A DNA stretch of 64,000 nucleotides, from NCBI GenBank assembly GCA_024404915.1, contig JAKSPJ010000002.1, positions 143,803 to 207,802 of the forward strand. Reading direction: 5' to 3'. Made by a program: the position numbers and the translations under genes. Within the stretch, counting starts at the first letter, position 1. Every line of letters begins with the position of its first letter. This stretch comes from Oscillospiraceae bacterium. GTDB lineage: Bacteria; Bacillota; Clostridia; Oscillospirales; Ruminococcaceae. The notes below the pieces were generated by a model. The model made no database searches. It worked only from the letters and a program-made list of their open reading frames with translations, and was not told where the DNA came from. Below, piece after piece: positions 36,919 to 45,833 of the stretch.

Positions 36919-36947
36919 TTGACAAGGCGGATAATCTTTGTTATAAT
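36919..36947 (+). promoter_or_regulatory. Promoter of the PspA-like gene
   Basis: An exact TTGACA (36919-36924), 17 bases, exact TATAAT (36942-36947). Confidence 0.85.
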
Positions 36948-37008
36948 AATAACAACAGCATTATGCTGTTGCAAATAAGATGAAAAACAAAACAGGAGGG
37001 TTTCTTCA

Positions 37009-37767
37009 ATGGGTATTTTCTCCAGAATTAGTGATATTCTCAGAGCAAACATTAATGATATGCTTGACAAGGCAGAGGATCCGGAAAAGCTGGTAAAGCA
37101 GATTATTACTGATATGCAGAAGGAATTGACAAAGTCCACACAGGCACTGGGCAAGGCAGTTGCCAGCGAGCGCATGGTGGAAAAGCAGTATCGCAATGCA
37201 TGTGCAGTTTCCGCAAGCTGGGAATCCCGTGCAAAGGCTGCCCTGAAGGCAGGCGATGCTGAACTGGCAAAGAAGGCTCTGGCAAGCAAAGTCAAGGCCG
37301 ATGAAGATGTTGCCAACTATCGTGAAATGTATGAGACCATTTCCAACCAGACAGAGGCAATCCGCTCTCAGGTTGAGGTCCTCAAGTCCAAGATGCAGGA
37401 AGCAAAGTCCCGTGAGGCTATGCTGATTGCACGTTCCCAGATGGCAGATACCACAAAGGAACTGGCACAGTCCCTGGGCGGTATCGACACAAAGAGCTCC
37501 TTCGATAAGCTTTCCAAGATGGAAGACAAGATTGCCCGTAAGGAAGCAGAGGCTGCTGCGTTCAGCGAAATCATGGGCAGCGGCAAGCCGGAAGAAGTTG
37601 CATCCTTTGAAGAACTGGAGCGCAATGCAAAGGTTGACTCCGAGCTGGAGCGACTGATGGCTGAAATGGGCATGAACGCAACTGCTGAAAGCTCCGCTTC
37701 TGTCAATGATGAACTGGCTGCTGCAATCAGCGCACTTGAATCAGGCGGCGAGACGGCAGGTATGTAA
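37009..37767 (+). CDS. PspA/IM30 (ESCRT-III-like) family protein
   Basis: This is a coiled-coil membrane-maintenance protein of 252 residues, almost entirely alpha-helical. It has the family opening (M-G-I-F-S-R-I-S-D-I-L-R-A-N-I-N-D-M-L-D-K-A-E-D-P) and long Ala/Lys/Glu helices. PspA-type proteins polymerise on damaged membranes. The C-terminal 40 residues are predicted disordered. The ATG has AGGAGG with good spacing and the promoter is consensus, suggesting high expression. Monocistronic; no other phage-shock genes are adjacent. Confidence 0.9.
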   Translation: MGIFSRISDILRANINDMLDKAEDPEKLVKQIITDMQKELTKSTQALGKAVASERMVEKQYRNACAVSASWESRAKAALKAGDAELAKKALASKVKADEDVANYREMYETISNQTEAIRSQVEVLKSKMQEAKSREAMLIARSQMADTTKELAQSLGGIDTKSSFDKLSKMEDKIARKEAEAAAFSEIMGSGKPEEVASFEELERNAKVDSELERLMAEMGMNATAESSASVNDELAAAISALESGGETAGM

Positions 37768-37791
37768 GCCGGTTACAGCAATGAAACCTGC

Positions 37792-37822
37792 GACACAGTC
37801 TCACATTTGTGGGACTGTGTCT
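37792..37822 (+). terminator. Terminator of the PspA-like gene
   Basis: A 14-bp stem (GACACAGTCTCACA / TGTGGGACTGTGTC; one G-T pair) is followed by a short T-rich stretch. Confidence 0.75.
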
Positions 37823-37867
37823 TTGATTGTATAAGAGAATCCCGGATATTTCCGGAAAAGCAGATTG

Positions 37868-37921
37868 CAGTTTTTTCGTCAGCTTATATGCAGGCAGATA
37901 TATAGGCTGATAAAAAAACTG
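37868..37921. repeat. Long imperfect inverted repeat before the VanY-like gene
   Basis: The 22-base arms CAGTTTTTTCGTCAGC... and ...GCTGATAAAAAAACTG pair with few mismatches around a 10-base loop. It may act as a transcript hairpin in the leader of the next gene or be a decayed mobile-element end. Confidence 0.55.
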
Positions 37922-37985
37922 ACAAACCTTCCGGAACCCGTCACGGGAACCGCAAGACATAGAAACAGATATTAGGGAGGCAATT

Positions 37986-39053
37986 ATGTCCAAAAGAAAT
38001 GTTCGCTGGGATCGAATTGCAGCTGCAGCGATTGTACTGATTATTCTGATTTTCCTCTTCGGTTCATGCGCCAGCCGCTGTTCCGAAAAGCAGGATGAGC
38101 CGTCAGTACCCGTCGTGACGGGCGTCACCACTGGCACACAGGGCGACAGTGCTTCTGCTGTCACAACAGGACAGAACCCGACATCCATGAATAATGTTCC
38201 GATTATTCTGACAGATACCCCTCCGATTCTGGAGCCGGGTACACCGGCAGGCATTATCACCGATGCACCCCAGACAACCACAGTCAATGCGCCGCCTTAT
38301 GTGCTGCCGGCAGGCTATCAGGAAATTCCGATTCAGCCGGATGCAGTGTATAAGGGCAATCTGGTACTGGTAAGCAAGGAATACCCAAGCCACCTGACAC
38401 AGGATGATCTGGATTTACAGCAGGTATACTACGCAGAGGACAAACCGGAGACCTACGAAATTTCCTATCCCGGTCACACCTCTCTGAATGGTACGGCACT
38501 GACACAGTTCAACCGCCTGATGAAGGCATACTACAGCGCAACCAACAACAGTGAAATTATGTTCAACTACGGCTATCTCGCCGCAGACAAGGAAAAGAGC
38601 AATCCGGATTCCCCATCTGCGCTGGATATTCAGCTGCATGTGAAGCGCAGCGACGGCGGCTATGAATATATTTCCAATGCTTCCCCCTATTCCTGGCTGT
38701 TTGAGCATATGGCAAGCTATGGCTTTACTGTACGCTATCCGTCGGATAAATCTGATATCACAGGCGAACGGGGCGGCTATACCGCCATTCGCTATGTGGG
38801 CGTTCCCCATGCCGCATATATGGCTGAAAACAATTTGTGTCTGGAAGAGTACCTGGATCTGATGAAGCGTGAGCATAATTTCTATTCCGGTACTGTTTTG
38901 GAATACAGCACTTCAGAACTGAAGTATCATATTTATTATGCACCTGCAACAGATACCAACGGCACAGTGATGATTCCGGTTCCGACTTCTGCATCCTATG
39001 AAGTCTCCGGCAACAACTGTGACGGATTCATCGTTACTGTCATTGCGAATTGA
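37986..39053 (+). CDS. Membrane-anchored VanY-like (peptidase M15-type) protein, probably inactive
   Basis: The protein has 355 residues: one N-terminal membrane helix (about 10-27), a Thr/Pro-rich stalk (about 38-105) and a globular domain. The C-terminal part resembles VanY/D,D-carboxypeptidases: G-F-T-V-R-Y-P (246-252), I-T-G, I-R-Y-V-G (268-272), H-A-A-Y-M and L-E-E-Y-L. The usual zinc motifs are not intact: the first His of HxxGxAxD is missing (here S-P-S-A-L-D) and the W-H of the E-P-W-H-L-R motif is replaced (Y-T-A-I-R). A binding rather than catalytic role on peptidoglycan is inferred. The ATG follows GGGAGG. Confidence 0.7.
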   Translation: MSKRNVRWDRIAAAAIVLIILIFLFGSCASRCSEKQDEPSVPVVTGVTTGTQGDSASAVTTGQNPTSMNNVPIILTDTPPILEPGTPAGIITDAPQTTTVNAPPYVLPAGYQEIPIQPDAVYKGNLVLVSKEYPSHLTQDDLDLQQVYYAEDKPETYEISYPGHTSLNGTALTQFNRLMKAYYSATNNSEIMFNYGYLAADKEKSNPDSPSALDIQLHVKRSDGGYEYISNASPYSWLFEHMASYGFTVRYPSDKSDITGERGGYTAIRYVGVPHAAYMAENNLCLEEYLDLMKREHNFYSGTVLEYSTSELKYHIYYAPATDTNGTVMIPVPTSASYEVSGNNCDGFIVTVIAN

Positions 39054-39081
39054 TTGAATTCGGAAGGAAGGGGGTGTTTGC

Positions 39082-39651
39082 ATGACAGCACAGGGTTCGA
39101 AGCGTGAACGGAAAACCGCACGTTTCAGAAACGGGTTGTTAGGCAAACACCCCTCTTCTGATTCTGCGCCGGTAATTCTTTCAAAGCTGGCGCTTTGTTT
39201 CGGAAAACGTTTTTCTATTTCCATGCCCCATCAGATGGAACAGCTGACAGATACGCCGGATGCACATATGTTTATCGAAAAGGATACCGGCCTGATTCTG
39301 CGGCTGATGTGCATTCCCTTTCGGGCACCGCTCCACAGAATCACGGAAACAGATTTGCAGGTTACCTTCCGCAAAGTCATGAGCGTCAGCCATTTGCCGG
39401 ATGTGAACTATGGTTTTTTGAAGTATTCCCCCACCCTGACCGCCGTATGGCAGCACCCTGCAGCCCAGAAACAGTTTATGCGGGGCAATGTGGAGGTGAC
39501 TTTGAAAAGAGGCGAAGAAAAAACCATTCTTCACTTGATTCAAGTGCGAAGAATGGTTTATCTTGTAATGTTTACCAATGTGACGCCCCAGACAGAAGAC
39601 AAAGCATATGCCATGCTGTATTCCGTTTCCGTGGACACAAAAGAGGCATAA
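39082..39651 (+). CDS. Hypothetical protein downstream of the VanY-like gene
   Basis: This 189-residue protein is not recognised. It has a basic N-terminus (first 25 residues) and no signal peptide. Alternating beta-type stretches (K-R-F-S-I-S-M-P, M-V-Y-L-V-M-F-T) faintly resemble the PsbP/DcrB-like fold, but that is a guess. The ATG is 28 bases after the VanY-like stop, with GGAAGG upstream, so it is probably in the same operon. Confidence 0.6.
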   Translation: MTAQGSKRERKTARFRNGLLGKHPSSDSAPVILSKLALCFGKRFSISMPHQMEQLTDTPDAHMFIEKDTGLILRLMCIPFRAPLHRITETDLQVTFRKVMSVSHLPDVNYGFLKYSPTLTAVWQHPAAQKQFMRGNVEVTLKRGEEKTILHLIQVRRMVYLVMFTNVTPQTEDKAYAMLYSVSVDTKEA

Positions 39652-39683
39652 GACGATATTGATAACCCTCCGTGTGCGGACTG

Positions 39684-40178
39684 TCAGTATCCGCTGGACA
39701 GATTCTCAGAGAGAGAATCGTCATGATCAATCCAGTCGGAGGTCTGAATGACATAGTGTGTCTGGGCATCCTGGCGGATATACACGGTTTCGATGCCTGC
39801 ATTCAGAATCAGGCGCTTGCACATGGCGCAGGGTTCCACTGCACCATCCAGCTGATTCGTTTTGGCATCATGACAGGCAAGGTACAATTCTGCCCCCAGC
39901 AGATCCGCACGGCTTGCGCTGATAATGGCATTGGATTCTGCGTGGACACTTCGGCAAAGTTCATATCGCTGCCCACGGGGAACATTCATGCGCTCCCGAT
40001 AACAATAGTCCAGATCGCAGCAGTTTTTTCTGCCTCGGGGTGCACCATTGTATCCTGTGGAAATGATTTCGTCATTCTTGACGATGATTGCACCGAATTT
40101 TCTCCGCAGACAGGTGCTGCGGGCAGATACTGCTTCTGCAATATCCAGATAATAATTAATTTTGTCTCTGCGTTGCAC
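39684..40178 (-). CDS. dCMP deaminase (ComE-like cytidine deaminase family)
   Basis: This enzyme deaminates dCMP to dUMP for dTTP synthesis. The protein has 164 residues. The zinc site is clear: H-A-E-S-N-A with the catalytic Glu (residues near 80) and P-C-A-M-C further on. The family's G-Y-N-G-A-P and the C-C-D...C-Y second metal cluster are present. The start is GTG at 40178, 9 bases after AAAGGGG. Promoter on the minus strand: TTGTAA (40231-40236), 17 bases, TATAAT (40208-40213). Confidence 0.92.
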   Translation of the reverse strand: MQRRDKINYYLDIAEAVSARSTCLRRKFGAIIVKNDEIISTGYNGAPRGRKNCCDLDYCYRERMNVPRGQRYELCRSVHAESNAIISASRADLLGAELYLACHDAKTNQLDGAVEPCAMCKRLILNAGIETVYIRQDAQTHYVIQTSDWIDHDDSLSENLSSGY

Positions 40179-40207
40179 AAAAACAGCCCCTTTCCGTTAT
40201 TATAGTC

Positions 40208-40236
40208 ATTATAGCAGATTATGAGACAAATTACAA
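40208..40236 (-). promoter_or_regulatory. Promoter of the dCMP deaminase gene
   Basis: On the minus strand TTGTAA, 17 bases, TATAAT. It lies between the divergent ksgA and the deaminase gene. Confidence 0.6.
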
Positions 40237-40274
40237 TAGTTTTTATGATTTTTTGGTGAAACAGGAGATAAATT

Positions 40275-41129
40275 ATGCTTGAACTAACAGATATGCAAGT
40301 GATTCGCATGCTATGCAAACAGTATCATTTCACCTTTTCCAAGGGCATGGGACAGAACTTCCTGATTGATCCGGAAGTATGCCCTGCCATTGCTTCCTAC
40401 GGCATCCCGGAGAAAGAATGCGGCGTTCTGGAAATCGGAACAGGCTTTGGTGTTCTGACGCAGCAGCTTGCACTGAAATCGGAAAAGGTGGTTGCAGTAG
40501 AACTGGATAAAAGACTGCAGCCGATTTTACAAATGACACTGGCAGATTTTCATAACACCGCCATTGTCTGGCAGGATATTATGAAGGTCAGTGTACAGGA
40601 TTTTCTGAAGGAACAGTTCGGAGACCGTGATGTAGCAGTATGTGCTAATCTGCCATATTACATTACCTCTCCCATTCTGATGCATCTTCTGGAATCCGGT
40701 GCGAAATTCCGCAGTATTACTGTCATGGTGCAGAAGGAAGCCGCAGAGCGTCTGTGTGCGGAAATCGGCGCAAGGGCAGCTGGTGCAGTAACGGCGGCGG
40801 TTCAGCTGCGAGGCAAAGCAGAAGAATTGTTTGATGTGCCACGGGATTCGTTCTATCCATCCCCGAAGGTAGACTCCGCTGTTATTCGCATTACACCCTA
40901 TGACACCCCCTTGTGTACAGAGGACACACTTGGCCATGTGCTTCGAATCGTGAAAGCAGGATTTGCACAGCGAAGAAAAACCGCATTGAATGCCCTTTCC
41001 TCCGGCCTGGCTTTGCCAAAAGAACAGATTGCGGAAGCACTGGCAGCCTGCGGACTGGCGGAAACTGTGCGCTTTGAACAGCTGAACCAGGAGCAGCTGC
41101 TCCGTTTTGCAGCACAGCTCCCCTGCTGA
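40275..41129 (+). CDS. rsmA: 16S rRNA (adenine1518-N6/adenine1519-N6)-dimethyltransferase
   Basis: RsmA/KsgA dimethylates two adjacent adenines near the 3' end of 16S rRNA during 30S maturation. The protein has 284 residues with the family opening G-Q-N-F-L-I-D, the SAM-binding L-E-I-G-T-G-F-G-V-L-T and the catalytic N-L-P-Y-Y-I-T. A helical C-terminal domain follows, with a F-x-Q-R-R-K-T-A-L-N-A-L-type motif. The ATG has AGGAG at 8 bases. Confidence 0.96.
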   Translation: MLELTDMQVIRMLCKQYHFTFSKGMGQNFLIDPEVCPAIASYGIPEKECGVLEIGTGFGVLTQQLALKSEKVVAVELDKRLQPILQMTLADFHNTAIVWQDIMKVSVQDFLKEQFGDRDVAVCANLPYYITSPILMHLLESGAKFRSITVMVQKEAAERLCAEIGARAAGAVTAAVQLRGKAEELFDVPRDSFYPSPKVDSAVIRITPYDTPLCTEDTLGHVLRIVKAGFAQRRKTALNALSSGLALPKEQIAEALAACGLAETVRFEQLNQEQLLRFAAQLPC

Positions 41130-41196
41130 ACAGAAGGTCTGAAACCAGTCTGTCATACGCACACCTGAAAGGAAACAGATAAAGTCTGTAATCGGG

Positions 41197-41225
41197 TTGA
41201 AAGAACATCACTTTTATGCTATAAT
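41197..41225 (+). promoter_or_regulatory. Promoter upstream of the 164-residue hypothetical gene
   Basis: TTGAAA (41197-41202), 17 bases, TATAAT (41220-41225). Confidence 0.72.
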
Positions 41226-41259
41226 ATAAAGAGTAGAAACAAGTGAAAGGATATGCTGT

Positions 41260-41754
41260 ATGAAATTCATTGATCAGTTAAAAGCAGAAGTGAAAATTCA
41301 TCGGGATATGGAGACGGATTTTCTCAGCAGAAGATATCATCAGGCAAAACACATTGCAGAAAAATATATGGACCTGATAAAAGAGGAAGCACGTATTGCA
41401 GCCCGTAACGGCGATTATGAGCACATCGAAGGCCATGCAGTCATCAAGGGGTTTATTCCGCTGAATGAAAAGGATTTCGATATGCCCTTCGTAGTGATGG
41501 AGACAAAGCGGGATTTCTGGACACATAAAAAGCGGAATCATTATTCGCTGACACCAAACAATGAACTGTTTGAAGTGTTTCAGTCCGCATTCTACCAGCT
41601 GTGCGTGGAAGAGGACATCATATATTTTCCTTTTCAGGCACAGATTGCCGGGAAAGATGGCAGCATCGTCTATCATACGATTCCGCTGACGATTATGAAC
41701 CCGAAAAAAGAGAAAATCCAGGCATTGGGGTTCCCATACCAGATTGAATTATAA
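41260..41754 (+). CDS. Hypothetical soluble protein
   Basis: A 164-residue protein with no signal peptide. The first 50 residues form a basic/acidic helix (E-V-K-I-H-R-D-M-E-T-D-F...), followed by an alpha/beta region. I recognise no family or active-site motif. Its own promoter and an AAAGGA site support expression. It lies 36 bases before the dehydratase-like gene and is likely co-transcribed with it and the Cys-rich membrane protein. Confidence 0.6.
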   Translation: MKFIDQLKAEVKIHRDMETDFLSRRYHQAKHIAEKYMDLIKEEARIAARNGDYEHIEGHAVIKGFIPLNEKDFDMPFVVMETKRDFWTHKKRNHYSLTPNNELFEVFQSAFYQLCVEEDIIYFPFQAQIAGKDGSIVYHTIPLTIMNPKKEKIQALGFPYQIEL

Positions 41755-41790
41755 GCACATCAATAGTCCGCTAGAATGGAAGGGATAAAA

Positions 41791-43017
41791 ATGGCTAAGT
41801 TTTTACCGGAAATGAAGAAAACCCATACAATTCTGGTACCGGATATGCTGCCGGTACATTTTCAGTTATTAATCGGCATTCTGAAATCTTATGGGTATCA
41901 TTGTGAGCTGCTGCGCACCTCCAGCCGTGCTGTGGTGGATGAGGGCTTGAAAAACGTACACAATGATACCTGTTATCCTGCACTGCTTGTAATCGGACAG
42001 TTTATGGAAGCACTGAAATCCGGCCGCTATGACCCGGATAAAACCGCATTGCTGATTACACAGACCGGCGGCGGCTGCCGTGCCTCAAATTATATTCACC
42101 TGCTGCGAAAGGCTCTGGAAGAACAGTTTCCCCAGGTTCCGGTCATTTCCCTGAACTTTTCCGGACTGGAAAAAGATCCGAAATCCGGCTGGCAGATGAC
42201 ACCTGTGATTTTCATGAAATTCCTGTATGCAGTGCTGTATGGGGATCTTCTGATGCAGATTTCAAACCAGTGCCGTCCTTATGAACAGAAGCCCGGTATG
42301 ACAGATAAGGTACTGCACCGCTGGCAGGTGCGTCTGGAGCGTGCATTCCAGTCCACCACATTCATGAATACCAAGCTGGTTTACCGCCGTATTCTGGAAG
42401 ACTTTGCTGCCATCCCCCGCAGAGCAAGAAATAAAGTCCGTGTGGGCATTGTGGGCGAAATCTATGTCAAATATTCCCCCCTGGCCAATAACCACCTGGA
42501 GGAATTTCTGCTGCAGGAGGGCTGTGAGCCTGTGATTCCCTCTCTGCTGGAGTTTGTCATGTACTGTGCGGCATCCACCGCAGTGGACGGAAAACTGTAT
42601 CATTTCTTTGACAAGCAGGTCCTGTTCAACGGCCTTGGATATCAGGCCATTTACGCCATGCAGAAGCAGCAGATTGAAGCCATCAGAAAGCATGGTGTAT
42701 TTGATCCGCCCCATGATTTTGAACATCTGCGGAAATGTGCAGACCGCTATATCAATCAGGGTGTCAGCATGGGTGAAGGCTGGCTGATTACCGCCGAAAT
42801 GGCGGCTCTGGTGGAGTCCGGCACTGAAAATATTATCTGCACGCAGCCCTTTGGCTGTCTGCCGAATCATATTGTGGCAAAGGGTATGATGCGTGTCATC
42901 AAGAATGCCTATCCCCACGCAAATATCACTGCCATTGACTATGACCCGGGTGCAACCCGTGTCAATCAGGAAAACCGTGTAAAGCTGATGCTGGCAAACG
43001 CAAGAAAGCCGGAATGA
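41791..43017 (+). CDS. 2-hydroxyacyl-CoA dehydratase/activase-related protein (DUF2229-type)
   Basis: The protein has 408 residues. The ATG at 41791 is chosen because GGAAGGG lies 5-6 bases before it; the upstream in-frame ATG at 41776 overlaps that site. The sequence matches the part of the large acyl-CoA dehydratase activase-related proteins that resembles dehydratase subunits. Potential Fe-S cysteines lie in H-N-D-T-C-Y-P and T-G-G-G-C-R-A-S-N-Y, and C-T-Q-P-F-G-C-L-P-N-H is a typical C-terminal motif. The activase part is absent, so a partner must lie elsewhere. The substrate is unknown. The stop overlaps the next start (ATGA). Confidence 0.8.
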   Translation: MAKFLPEMKKTHTILVPDMLPVHFQLLIGILKSYGYHCELLRTSSRAVVDEGLKNVHNDTCYPALLVIGQFMEALKSGRYDPDKTALLITQTGGGCRASNYIHLLRKALEEQFPQVPVISLNFSGLEKDPKSGWQMTPVIFMKFLYAVLYGDLLMQISNQCRPYEQKPGMTDKVLHRWQVRLERAFQSTTFMNTKLVYRRILEDFAAIPRRARNKVRVGIVGEIYVKYSPLANNHLEEFLLQEGCEPVIPSLLEFVMYCAASTAVDGKLYHFFDKQVLFNGLGYQAIYAMQKQQIEAIRKHGVFDPPHDFEHLRKCADRYINQGVSMGEGWLITAEMAALVESGTENIICTQPFGCLPNHIVAKGMMRVIKNAYPHANITAIDYDPGATRVNQENRVKLMLANARKPE

Positions 43018-43817
43018 AAATGAATGAGGAAGTGTTGCAGAGGAAGGCTAATAAGAAACAATTCTCCGTTTCCAAAACCAGAAAAATCTATATCTCACAG
43101 CTGGTCGTTCGCTGTGTTGTGCTTGCGGCGTGTATTCTTCTCGTGATTTTTCGTCCGGAAGAAACGGATATTCTGCAGGGCTGGCATTTCTTTCAGCGTT
43201 TTTCCCCGCTGCATCTGCTCTGGGGAATCTGGATGATGGAAATGCTGTTCCAGCTGATTCCCGTGAAAAAACGGCTGGTAATTGCCCTGGGCTCTCAAAA
43301 GCATTTTGGCATACGCTTTCAACCCATGAAAGAAGCCATCAATTATCCTGCGCTTCGCCGTCATATCATTCAGACCACAAAAGCAGCATATAAGGTATTT
43401 GCCATCTGGGCGGCAGTTGTAAGTGTGCTCTCTGTTCTGCGCTATATGGATATTCTGAATAATATCTGGCTGTTTATGGTGACAATGGCATTTTACGTCT
43501 GCGATCTGATTTGTGTACTGGTATGGTGTCCCTTCCGATTGATTGTAAAAGCGAAATGCTGCACGACCTGCCGCATTTTTAACTGGGATCACCTGATGAT
43601 GTTTTCCCCCATGCTGATGATTGGAGGATTTTATTCTGTGACACTGGTGCTTATGGCGTTTGCAGACTGGCTCATCTGGGAATTGTGCATTATGATGTAC
43701 CCGGAGCGATTCTGGGAGAATACCAACGGCGCACTCCGCTGCAGCAACTGCACGGATAAACTGTGCACCCAATATTGCGGCAATACAATGGATAATAAAA
43801 AGAATTCCTCGGGTTAA
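43014..43817 (+). CDS. Multi-pass membrane protein with Cys-rich C-terminus
   Basis: A 267-residue protein with about five hydrophobic segments (around 28-47, 60-80, 125-145, 150-175 and 200-225). Two Cys features stand out: C-C-T-T-C facing a loop (about 183-187) and C-S-N-C-T-D-K-L-C-T-Q-Y-C at the C-terminus, whose four Cys could bind an iron-sulfur cluster or zinc. It is translationally coupled to the dehydratase-like gene (ATGA overlap), which suggests a joint redox function at the membrane. Family not recognised. Confidence 0.68.
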   Translation: MKMNEEVLQRKANKKQFSVSKTRKIYISQLVVRCVVLAACILLVIFRPEETDILQGWHFFQRFSPLHLLWGIWMMEMLFQLIPVKKRLVIALGSQKHFGIRFQPMKEAINYPALRRHIIQTTKAAYKVFAIWAAVVSVLSVLRYMDILNNIWLFMVTMAFYVCDLICVLVWCPFRLIVKAKCCTTCRIFNWDHLMMFSPMLMIGGFYSVTLVLMAFADWLIWELCIMMYPERFWENTNGALRCSNCTDKLCTQYCGNTMDNKKNSSG

Positions 43818-43835
43818 GCAGAGGAATTCTTTTTC
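43797..43835 (+). terminator. Terminator of the dehydratase-like operon
   Basis: Stem AAAAAGAATTCCTC / GAGGAATTCTTTTT with a 10-base loop and a further T-rich run. Confidence 0.88.
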
Positions 43836-44041
43836 TTTTTGTGTATATTAAGTTTTTGGCGGTTTCGCACAGAATCCATTTGTCGCCAGGAGAATTTCGA
43901 TGCCTGCGCAAAGATTAATTTTTTATATAATATAAGCATGAACTACACTAAATTGATTAACCTTTATATGGAATGCCATCGCCTGGTCATAAGGCTTTTG
44001 GCCGATATTGCAAACCGGCACTCTCCGCAGATCTCACAATA

Positions 44042-44971
44042 TTATATCTCTTTTTTCACTTTGGAAAATACTTTTCTCTGGGGAATGCACAGACAGATTC
44101 CCACGGCCACAATCAGAATGACAGTGGTACAGATACTGCCCTCTGCGCCGAATGCACCACCGGAAAGAATGTCAGGGACTTCATTGGGGATTGTGCTACA
44201 AACAGCATCCTCACAAACAATACCACTGACGGGAATGCCATAAAAATTGCCCTGTGCCCAGTTCCAGACACTATGCAGTGCGGCAGGCACCCAGATACTG
44301 TCTGTACGCAGGAGAAGAATTGCCATCACAATGCCAAACAGCGTCAGATTGCAGCAGGCAATGAAGGATATGCCATGATTGCCCAGATGTGCAGACATAA
44401 ATATAATGGAACTCCAGAAAACGGCTTTCCAGGGCGTGTGCTTCGTTCCGTATGAAAACATAAACCAGCCACGAAACGCAAGCTCTTCATGAAATCCCTG
44501 CAGCATCCATCCGCAGAAATAAAACACTGTTCTGAGGACAGAAAAGTCCGGCTGAAATTCATCAAAGCGCAGTGCACCGGAGAAAAGCAATCCTCCCAGC
44601 GAAAGGCTCATCATTGCAAAGCCGATGGCTGCGCCCAAAGCATAATCCCGAAAGATATGCCGCTTGGTTATGCCCATGGAACGGAAAGAACGATTTTCCA
44701 GCATGCGGCAAACAATAAGCGTGCCGCAAATGCCAATGATATTCAGATAGGTGAAAAGCGCTGTATCTGTCTGGAGTGTCATGCCTTTGCCCATATATTG
44801 CAGCGCATACCGCACCGCCATTAAAATACAGGACGCTGTCATTTGCGTAAACACCAGCACTGCACAGAAGAATACACAGAGAACAATGGGCTGTTCCGGA
44901 AGCCGGGCGTCCGGCTCCTGCAGAATTCTTTGAAAAAGCGGCTGCGTCTGCTTTAATTTCCAGTCAATCAT
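44042..44971 (-). CDS. CPBP-family intramembrane metalloprotease
   Basis: An Abi/CAAX-type membrane protease of 309 residues from the ATG at 44971 (GCGAGGT site; the frame extends upstream without conserved sequence). There are about eight membrane segments. The family motifs are E-E-L-A-F-R-G-W (motif 1, E-E-x3-R), a later F-M-S-A-H-L-G-N (His, motif 3) and an N-x-x-W-N-W segment. Such proteins process prenylated or peptide substrates and often confer bacteriocin self-immunity. It starts 4 bases after the pseudouridine synthase stop, so the two are co-transcribed. Confidence 0.88.
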   Translation of the reverse strand: MIDWKLKQTQPLFQRILQEPDARLPEQPIVLCVFFCAVLVFTQMTASCILMAVRYALQYMGKGMTLQTDTALFTYLNIIGICGTLIVCRMLENRSFRSMGITKRHIFRDYALGAAIGFAMMSLSLGGLLFSGALRFDEFQPDFSVLRTVFYFCGWMLQGFHEELAFRGWFMFSYGTKHTPWKAVFWSSIIFMSAHLGNHGISFIACCNLTLFGIVMAILLLRTDSIWVPAALHSVWNWAQGNFYGIPVSGIVCEDAVCSTIPNEVPDILSGGAFGAEGSICTTVILIVAVGICLCIPQRKVFSKVKKEI

Positions 44972-44975
44972 ATGA

Positions 44976-45833
44976 TCATACCTCGCTGTCCCAGAATGCC
45001 TGCATATCCCTGCGAATCGGTGCCGACAAACAGATTTCTTCATGGGTGTCCGGGCTGACAAACGTCAGTTCCCCGCAGTGTAATGCCTGATGTTTCAGAA
45101 TACTGCAGTCGCCGCCGTATAAATCATCCCCGAACAGGGGGTGCCCGATATAGGAAAAGTGTACCCTGATCTGATGGGTTCTGCCGGTTTCCAGCCGGCA
45201 TTCCACAAAAGCACAATGGGACTTCTCTGCAATCACACGGTAATGTGTGACGGCACGCTGTCCATCCTCCCGTACACAGCGTGTAATCACAGATTCCTGC
45301 TGCCGTGCAATGGGAGCATCAATGGTGCCCTCTTTACATTCGAAACCGCCGGGCACAAGCGCATAGTATTTCTTCTGTACGCCCTTGCGCAGCGCATGGG
45401 CTGCATAGGCAGTTTTTGCCACAAGGCACAGCCCCGAGGTATTATTATCCAGACGATTCAGCGCATGAAAGCCGTCATTCGGATAGTACGCCGCAAACCA
45501 GTTTGCAAGCGTATCTTCCCGATGCAGCATGGAGGGATGGACAGGCATTCCTACGGGTTTGCTGCATACTATAATCTGTGGAGACTCATATACAACAGGA
45601 ACATCCAGCGCAGGATTGGAAGTGTGACTGCATGTTTCCGGAAGGTTCAGAATCAGAGTATCCCCCCCATAAACCTGATCTATGGAACGAATGAGGACAC
45701 CGTTTCGTGTAATACCCTTGTCCGCCTGTTTCAGCCGTTTCAGCATACGGGCTGAAATCTGCGCATGCTTCCGAAGATAGTCCTGCAGAGACATGGGTGC
45801 ATCTGCATTGACATGAATGACTTGGATACTCAT
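44976..45833 (-). CDS. RluA-family 23S/tRNA pseudouridine synthase
   Basis: The protein has 285 residues from the ATG at 45833, preceded by AAGGAGG. It has an S4-like RNA-binding start and the catalytic motif H-A-L-N-R-L-D-N-N-T-S-G with the essential Asp. The conserved G-R-T-H-Q-I-R-V-H-F and H-P-L-F-G-D-D-L-Y-G stretches follow. It belongs to the RluC/RluD branch; the exact uridine modified cannot be told. Confidence 0.92.
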   Translation of the reverse strand: MSIQVIHVNADAPMSLQDYLRKHAQISARMLKRLKQADKGITRNGVLIRSIDQVYGGDTLILNLPETCSHTSNPALDVPVVYESPQIIVCSKPVGMPVHPSMLHREDTLANWFAAYYPNDGFHALNRLDNNTSGLCLVAKTAYAAHALRKGVQKKYYALVPGGFECKEGTIDAPIARQQESVITRCVREDGQRAVTHYRVIAEKSHCAFVECRLETGRTHQIRVHFSYIGHPLFGDDLYGGDCSILKHQALHCGELTFVSPDTHEEICLSAPIRRDMQAFWDSEV

